The translations under genes and the position numbers were made by a program. From assembly GCA_964460185.1 (NCBI GenBank), contig CAYWTM010000120.1, positions 1 through 10,392 on the forward strand: a DNA stretch of 10,392 bases, written 5' to 3'. Of this stretch, positions 7,333-10,392 are shown piece after piece (within the stretch, counting starts at the first letter, position 1; the number at the start of each line of letters is the position of its first letter). The notes under the pieces are model-generated. The model was not told the DNA's origin. It worked only from the letters and a program-made list of their open reading frames with translations, and ran no database searches. Source of the stretch: JAVJPJ01 sp040217295 (GTDB taxonomy: Bacteria; Pseudomonadota; Alphaproteobacteria; Rhodobacterales; Rhodobacteraceae).

Positions 7333-7986
7333 ATGATCCGCTTTGATCACCTGACCAAGAGTTTCCGGGTCAACGGGCAACGCACAGTTGTCATCGACAA
7401 TCTGAACCTGACCGTGGAGACCGGAAAGTCGCTGGCTCTTCTGGGGCGCAACGGGGCCGGAAAATCCACCCTGATGCAGATCATAGCGGGCAACATGCGA
7501 CCCGATACCGGGGCTGTTGTCAGCGATGGCACCATCTCGTGGCCGGTGGGATTGGCCGGCGCCGTGCACCCGCAATTGACGGGTGCACAGAACACGCGGT
7601 TCATCGCACGCGTCTACGGGGTCGACAGCGAGGAATTGATAGATTTTGTTCAGGATTTCGCCGATCTAGGTTCGCATTTTTCGATGCCCGTACGCACCTA
7701 TTCCGCCGGAATGCGCAGCCGCCTGAACTTTGGCTTGTCGATGGGCATCAGGTTCGACACCTACCTGATCGACGAGGTTACGGGGGCCGGCGACTCCGCG
7801 TTTCGTGCAAAAAGTGTGGCGCTTTTTCGGGAACGAATGACCGGGTCCGACGCCATCATGGTGAATCACAATCTCGCCGAACTCAAGGATTACTGCAGCG
7901 CCGCGTTGGTGCTGGAACACGGAAAACTCACCTATTTCGAAGACCTTGACGAAGCGATCGCCGTTCACAGCGCCAATATGTCCTGA
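7333..7986 (+). CDS. KpsT-like ABC transporter ATP-binding protein for polysaccharide export
   Basis: ATPase that powers the export permease. At 217 residues it matches the short KpsT/CtrD type. Visible motifs are Walker A GRNGAGKST (38-46), the family segment ISWPVGLAGAVHPQLTG (68-84), ABC signature YSAGM (123-127), Walker B DTYLIDEV (142-149) and switch histidine H179 in MVNHN. The usual LSGGQ signature is replaced by YSAGM, which is normal in polysaccharide exporters. The ATG lies 11 bp after the kpsE-like stop, with TAGGG overlapping that stop as a possible ribosome binding site. The partner permease is most likely the KpsM-like gene at 5096-5920, on the opposite strand. Confidence 0.94.
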   Translation: MIRFDHLTKSFRVNGQRTVVIDNLNLTVETGKSLALLGRNGAGKSTLMQIIAGNMRPDTGAVVSDGTISWPVGLAGAVHPQLTGAQNTRFIARVYGVDSEELIDFVQDFADLGSHFSMPVRTYSAGMRSRLNFGLSMGIRFDTYLIDEVTGAGDSAFRAKSVALFRERMTGSDAIMVNHNLAELKDYCSAALVLEHGKLTYFEDLDEAIAVHSANMS

Positions 7987-8126
7987 CGCAATAGGCGCAA
8001 GACCGGGCCGGCACAGTTAATCCGATCGCAACAAAGTCTCCGGGTTTGCCACCAGACCACCACAATGGCCGCCCGCAAAGGGCCAAGCTTCTGCGTCAGA
8101 TCGCGTCCATTGCCTGCAACCGGCAT

Positions 8127-8130
8127 GGAG
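8127..8130 (+). promoter_or_regulatory. Ribosome binding site that sets the RTX protein start
   Basis: GGAG six bases before the ATG at 8137-8139. The upstream in-frame ATGs at 8065 and 8125 have no comparable site, and the residues they would add look like intergenic sequence. Confidence 0.6.
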
Positions 8131-8136
8131 CAACGG

Positions 8137-10392
8137 ATGTCTCACCTTTCGATCGAAGGACAATTTCAATCGGATCAGACGATCCTGGATCATGGCATTA
8201 CGGACATCGTGATCCGCGAGACCACCAACGGGCCGGTTTTGTATACTGCATCCGGCCCCAGCGGGGGGGTTGCCGCCTATTCGATCAACGCCGATGGGGA
8301 TCTCGCCCTCCTGGATTATGCGCATTTCGATGCCGCATGGTCAGCCGGCGCGATCGCCAATCTCTCTATCCTCGAAACCCTCACCGGACCGCAGCTTGTG
8401 GTGGCCACGGGCGGATCCGCCGACCTGGTGACATTTGCGTTGAACCCGGACGGAACGATCGGCGCATCGGCCACCATCACGGGGCGCGCCACCGCGGATG
8501 CTTCGGTGGTGGACGTGGCCCAGGTCGCCGGCGACACGGTTTTCCTGGCCAACCGCGAAACCGGTGCCGTCGAAGCTTACACACTGCAAGGCAACGCCCT
8601 GCAATACATTGACGCCATCTCGGATACGGACACAACCTATGCCGACGGCGTCTTTGCCCTGGAAACCGCGACGATCGTCGGAACCGATTACCTGATCGGC
8701 GCAGGCCAGGCCGATAAAGGTGTTACAACCTACAGGATCGAACAGGGCGGCCTTGTTCCCACCGGAAGCCTGGGCGTCAACGAAGGCATCGGGATCATGA
8801 CGCCAAACGCGATGGAGACCGCTGGCGTCGCAGGGCGCAGTTTCGTACTTGTCGGTTCCGGCCCGGGGGGTGGGATCGGTCAATCAGGCGCCATCACGGT
8901 GATGGAGATCCTGGCCGATGGCCAGCTGATGCTGACCGATCATGTCATGGATACCCTCGATACACGCTTTGGCCAGATCCAGAGCCTCGAGGTTATCGAG
9001 GCCAGCGGCAGAACCTATGTCGTCGCCGGGGGTGGCGATGACGGGATCACCCTGTTTGTCCTGATGCCCAACGGCCGGCTTCAGATCTTGGATGTCCTGC
9101 CCGATACCCTGTCCAACAATCTCGACAATGTCAGCGCCATCGCGGCCTACCATGATGGCAGTGGCGTGAACGTCTTCGTGTCGTCCGAAACCAGCGCGGG
9201 TTTGACCCATGTCAGTTTTGGCACCTCAGGCCATGGCGTGGTTCAGGTTGCCCCCGATACGGGCATGTCGCAGGGCGGTACTGCCCTGGACGACATCCTT
9301 GTTGGCGGACAGGGCAATGACAGCCTGAACGGCGCGTCCGGCAATGACATACTGGAAGACGGCAACGGCAGCGACACCCTGACAGGCGGCGGGGGAAATG
9401 ATGTCTTCGTCCTACGCGCCGACGGGTCAACGGATCTCATCACCGATTTCCAATACGGCCTTGACAGACTGGACCTATCGGACTGGCCGTTCTTGTACGA
9501 CCCGACCCGTTTGATCGTTCAGAGCACGACACTCGGTGCCGTCATCAACTGGCGAGACGAGGTCCTCGAAATCCAGACGCTGAACGGTACGTCCTTGTCA
9601 GCGGCCCAGGTCTCGGCGTCGGTCCTGGCCGCCCCCCACCGCGTGCCGGTGTTTTCGGTGAATGCCCTGAACGATCCCGACGAAACGCTGGACGGCACAC
9701 CGGGCGACGACAGCCTGAACGGCGCAGAAGGCAATGACACCCTGAACGGTCTCGGAGGCGATGACACGCTCGAAGGGGGCGAGGGCGATGACTTGCTGGC
9801 CGGCGGCGCGGNNNNNNNNNNNNNNNNNNNNNNNNNNNNNNNNNNNNNNNNNNNNNNNNNNNNNNNNNNNNNNNNNNNNNNNNNNNNNNNNNNNNNNNNN
9901 NNNNNNNNNNNATCTCTACGATGGCGGCGCAGGCAACGACACGCTCGAAGGGGGGGCGGGCGATGACACGCTCGAAGGGGGCGAGGGCGATGACTTGCTG
10001 GCCGGCGGCGCGGGCGCGGATCACATGGATGGCGGCACGGGCATCGATACCGCCGATTACTCCACCGCCACCTCGGGCTCGGGTATCCGTCTGGATGTCT
10101 TCAACCCTGACGGGACGGCCCGGGCGGGCATCATGAACTGGGGCTATGCGGGCGGGGACGACCTGCTCAACATCGAGAACATCATCGGGTCCCCATTCAA
10201 CGACACCATGGTGGGAACCCACGGCGACAACACCTTCCACGGCGGCGATGGCAATGACGTGTTCTGGGCAAACAACGGCAATGACACCGTCTATGGCGAA
10301 GCCGGAAACGACATCTTCAAGGCCAGCAACGGCGATGATCTCTACGATGGCGGCGCAGGCAACGACACGCTCGAAGGGGGGGCGGGCGATGA
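8137..10392 (+). CDS. Large RTX Ca2+-binding protein with N-terminal beta-propeller, incomplete at the 3' end
   Basis: Probably a secreted cell-surface or matrix protein; no catalytic motif is visible. Residues 33-365 contain seven similar segments about 50 residues apart, each a hydrophobic strand, Gly-rich turn and strand ending in DG-type loops (for example VLYTASGPSGGVAAYSI and TYVVAGGGDDGITLFVL). This pattern fits a seven-bladed beta-propeller. Residues 380-424 are RTX nonapeptides (GGQGNDSLNGASGND). Residues 425-495 (STDLITDFQYGLDRLDLSDW onward) resemble the domain that closes many RTX proteins. A second RTX array begins near residue 512 and enters the N run after residue 558. After the gap the correct frame has codon starts at 9914, 9917 and so on, one base off the frame before it; the 100-N placeholder causes this. 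There is no signal peptide, and type I secretion by a C-terminal signal beyond the window is expected. It lies 150 bp after the kpsT-like gene. Confidence 0.88.
9274..9408 (+). repeat. First RTX nonapeptide block
   Basis: Residues 380-424 of the RTX protein contain about four to five GGxGxDxLx-type nonapeptides (GGQGNDSLN, GASGNDILE, GNGSDTLTG, GGGGNDVFV). Such repeats fold into a parallel beta-roll that binds Ca2+ outside the cell. Confidence 0.85.
9670..9811 (+). repeat. Second RTX nonapeptide block, entering the gap
   Basis: Residues 512-558 contain GTPGDDSLNGAEGNDTLNG followed by LGGDDTLEGGEGDDLLAGG. The last 55 bp are repeated exactly after the gap, so this block leads into the long modular array. 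Confidence 0.85.
9757..9811 (+). repeat. 55-bp direct repeat, copy left of the gap
   Basis: Base-for-base identical to 9959-10013. It encodes the boundary DDTLEGGEGDDLLAGGA of the 142-residue modules. The copy stops exactly where the N run begins, as expected if assembly failed at this repeat. Confidence 0.9.
9812..9911. other. Assembly gap of exactly 100 N
   Basis: The round length indicates a placeholder for a gap of unknown size. Frame analysis requires the true missing length to be a multiple of three, and 100 is not. The flanks match positions 10013 and 10338 of the following repeat unit. The simplest content is therefore the equivalent of 10014-10337, i.e. 324 bp, plus zero or more full 426-bp units. 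Confidence 0.9.
9912..10337 (+). repeat. One complete 426-bp (142-residue) RTX module
   Basis: The unit runs from ATCTCTACGATGG to the same point of the next copy at 10338. In order it encodes nonapeptides (GGAGNDTLEGGAGDDTLEGG), GGTGIDTADYSTATSGSG, a non-repetitive segment with IRLDVFNPDG and MNWGYAGGDDLLNIENIIGS, and further nonapeptides (GGDGNDVFWANNGND, then GEAGNDIFKASNGDD). The mix of RTX motifs and an NIENIIGS-type segment is familiar from large marine alphaproteobacterial RTX proteins. The long period and the nucleotide identity between copies are the striking part. Confidence 0.75.
9959..10013 (+). repeat. 55-bp direct repeat, copy right of the gap
   Basis: Identical to 9757-9811 and then continues into the GADHMDGGTG segment. 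It shows what should follow the left copy inside the gap. Confidence 0.9.
10338..10392 (+). repeat. Start of the next 426-bp module, cut by the window end
   Basis: Its 55 bases are identical to 9912-9966. The window stops inside the repeat, so at least one more module, or its unique continuation, is expected beyond. Confidence 0.85.

Noticed and set aside
8065..8136. Upstream ATG start (8065) for the RTX protein
   Set aside because: The added 24 residues look like intergenic sequence. The ATG at 8137 has GGAG at the right distance.
9914..9966. Stop codon and frame change after the gap as evidence of a pseudogene
   Set aside because: The frame change comes from the arbitrary 100-N length. 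The alternative frame is perfect RTX sequence and stays open to the window end.
9274..10392. CRISPR-like array from the regular repeats
   Set aside because: The repeats are in-frame protein-coding RTX units without unique spacers of constant length, and no cas genes are present.

Overview
The window looks like a piece of a Rhodobacterales (Roseobacter-type) alphaproteobacterial chromosome. The evidence is high GC with strong G/C preference at third codon positions, a 1151-residue Smc, an rsfS-rlmH pair, a KpsM/KpsE/KpsT-like polysaccharide exporter and a large RTX protein of a kind common in that group. It contains a run of exactly 100 N (9812-9911), and its right end stops inside a repeat, so it is probably a scaffolded draft contig.

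Layout. Positions 1-293 hold no recognisable gene, only a small hairpin just past the smc stop. smc (294-3749) is on the minus strand. A 428-bp spacer follows (3750-4177), with an smc promoter candidate, a possible 3' remnant of a lost gene, and a good promoter for the next operon. The rsfS-rlmH operon (4178-5083, plus strand) serves ribosome silencing and 23S rRNA methylation. It converges on a KpsM-like ABC permease (minus strand, ends at 5096) with 12 bp between the stop codons. A short AT-rich divergent control region separates the permease from kpsE-like and kpsT-like genes on the plus strand (about 6017-7986). These three genes together supply the inner-membrane part of a capsule-type polysaccharide exporter: permease, co-polymerase/adaptor and ATPase. 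The outer-membrane partner and the lipid-linker synthesis genes are not in the window.

From 8137 to the window end runs a large, incomplete RTX protein. It has an N-terminal domain that I read as a seven-bladed beta-propeller, a first block of Ca2+-binding nonapeptides, a domain of the kind that usually follows RTX repeats near a C-terminus, and then a second RTX region made of long 142-residue modules. The gap lies in this second region. The sequences flanking it predict its content: 324 bp plus a whole number of 426-bp units, which also restores the reading frame. The apparent stop after the gap is therefore an artefact of the placeholder.

The right half reads as a cell-surface island (polysaccharide export plus a secreted Ca2+-binding protein) beside housekeeping genes. 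I did not find a clearly new type of system. The points most worth checking are the modular RTX array and its collapsed gap, the split kpsM / kpsE-kpsT arrangement, and two apparent CTG start codons with good Shine-Dalgarno sequences.
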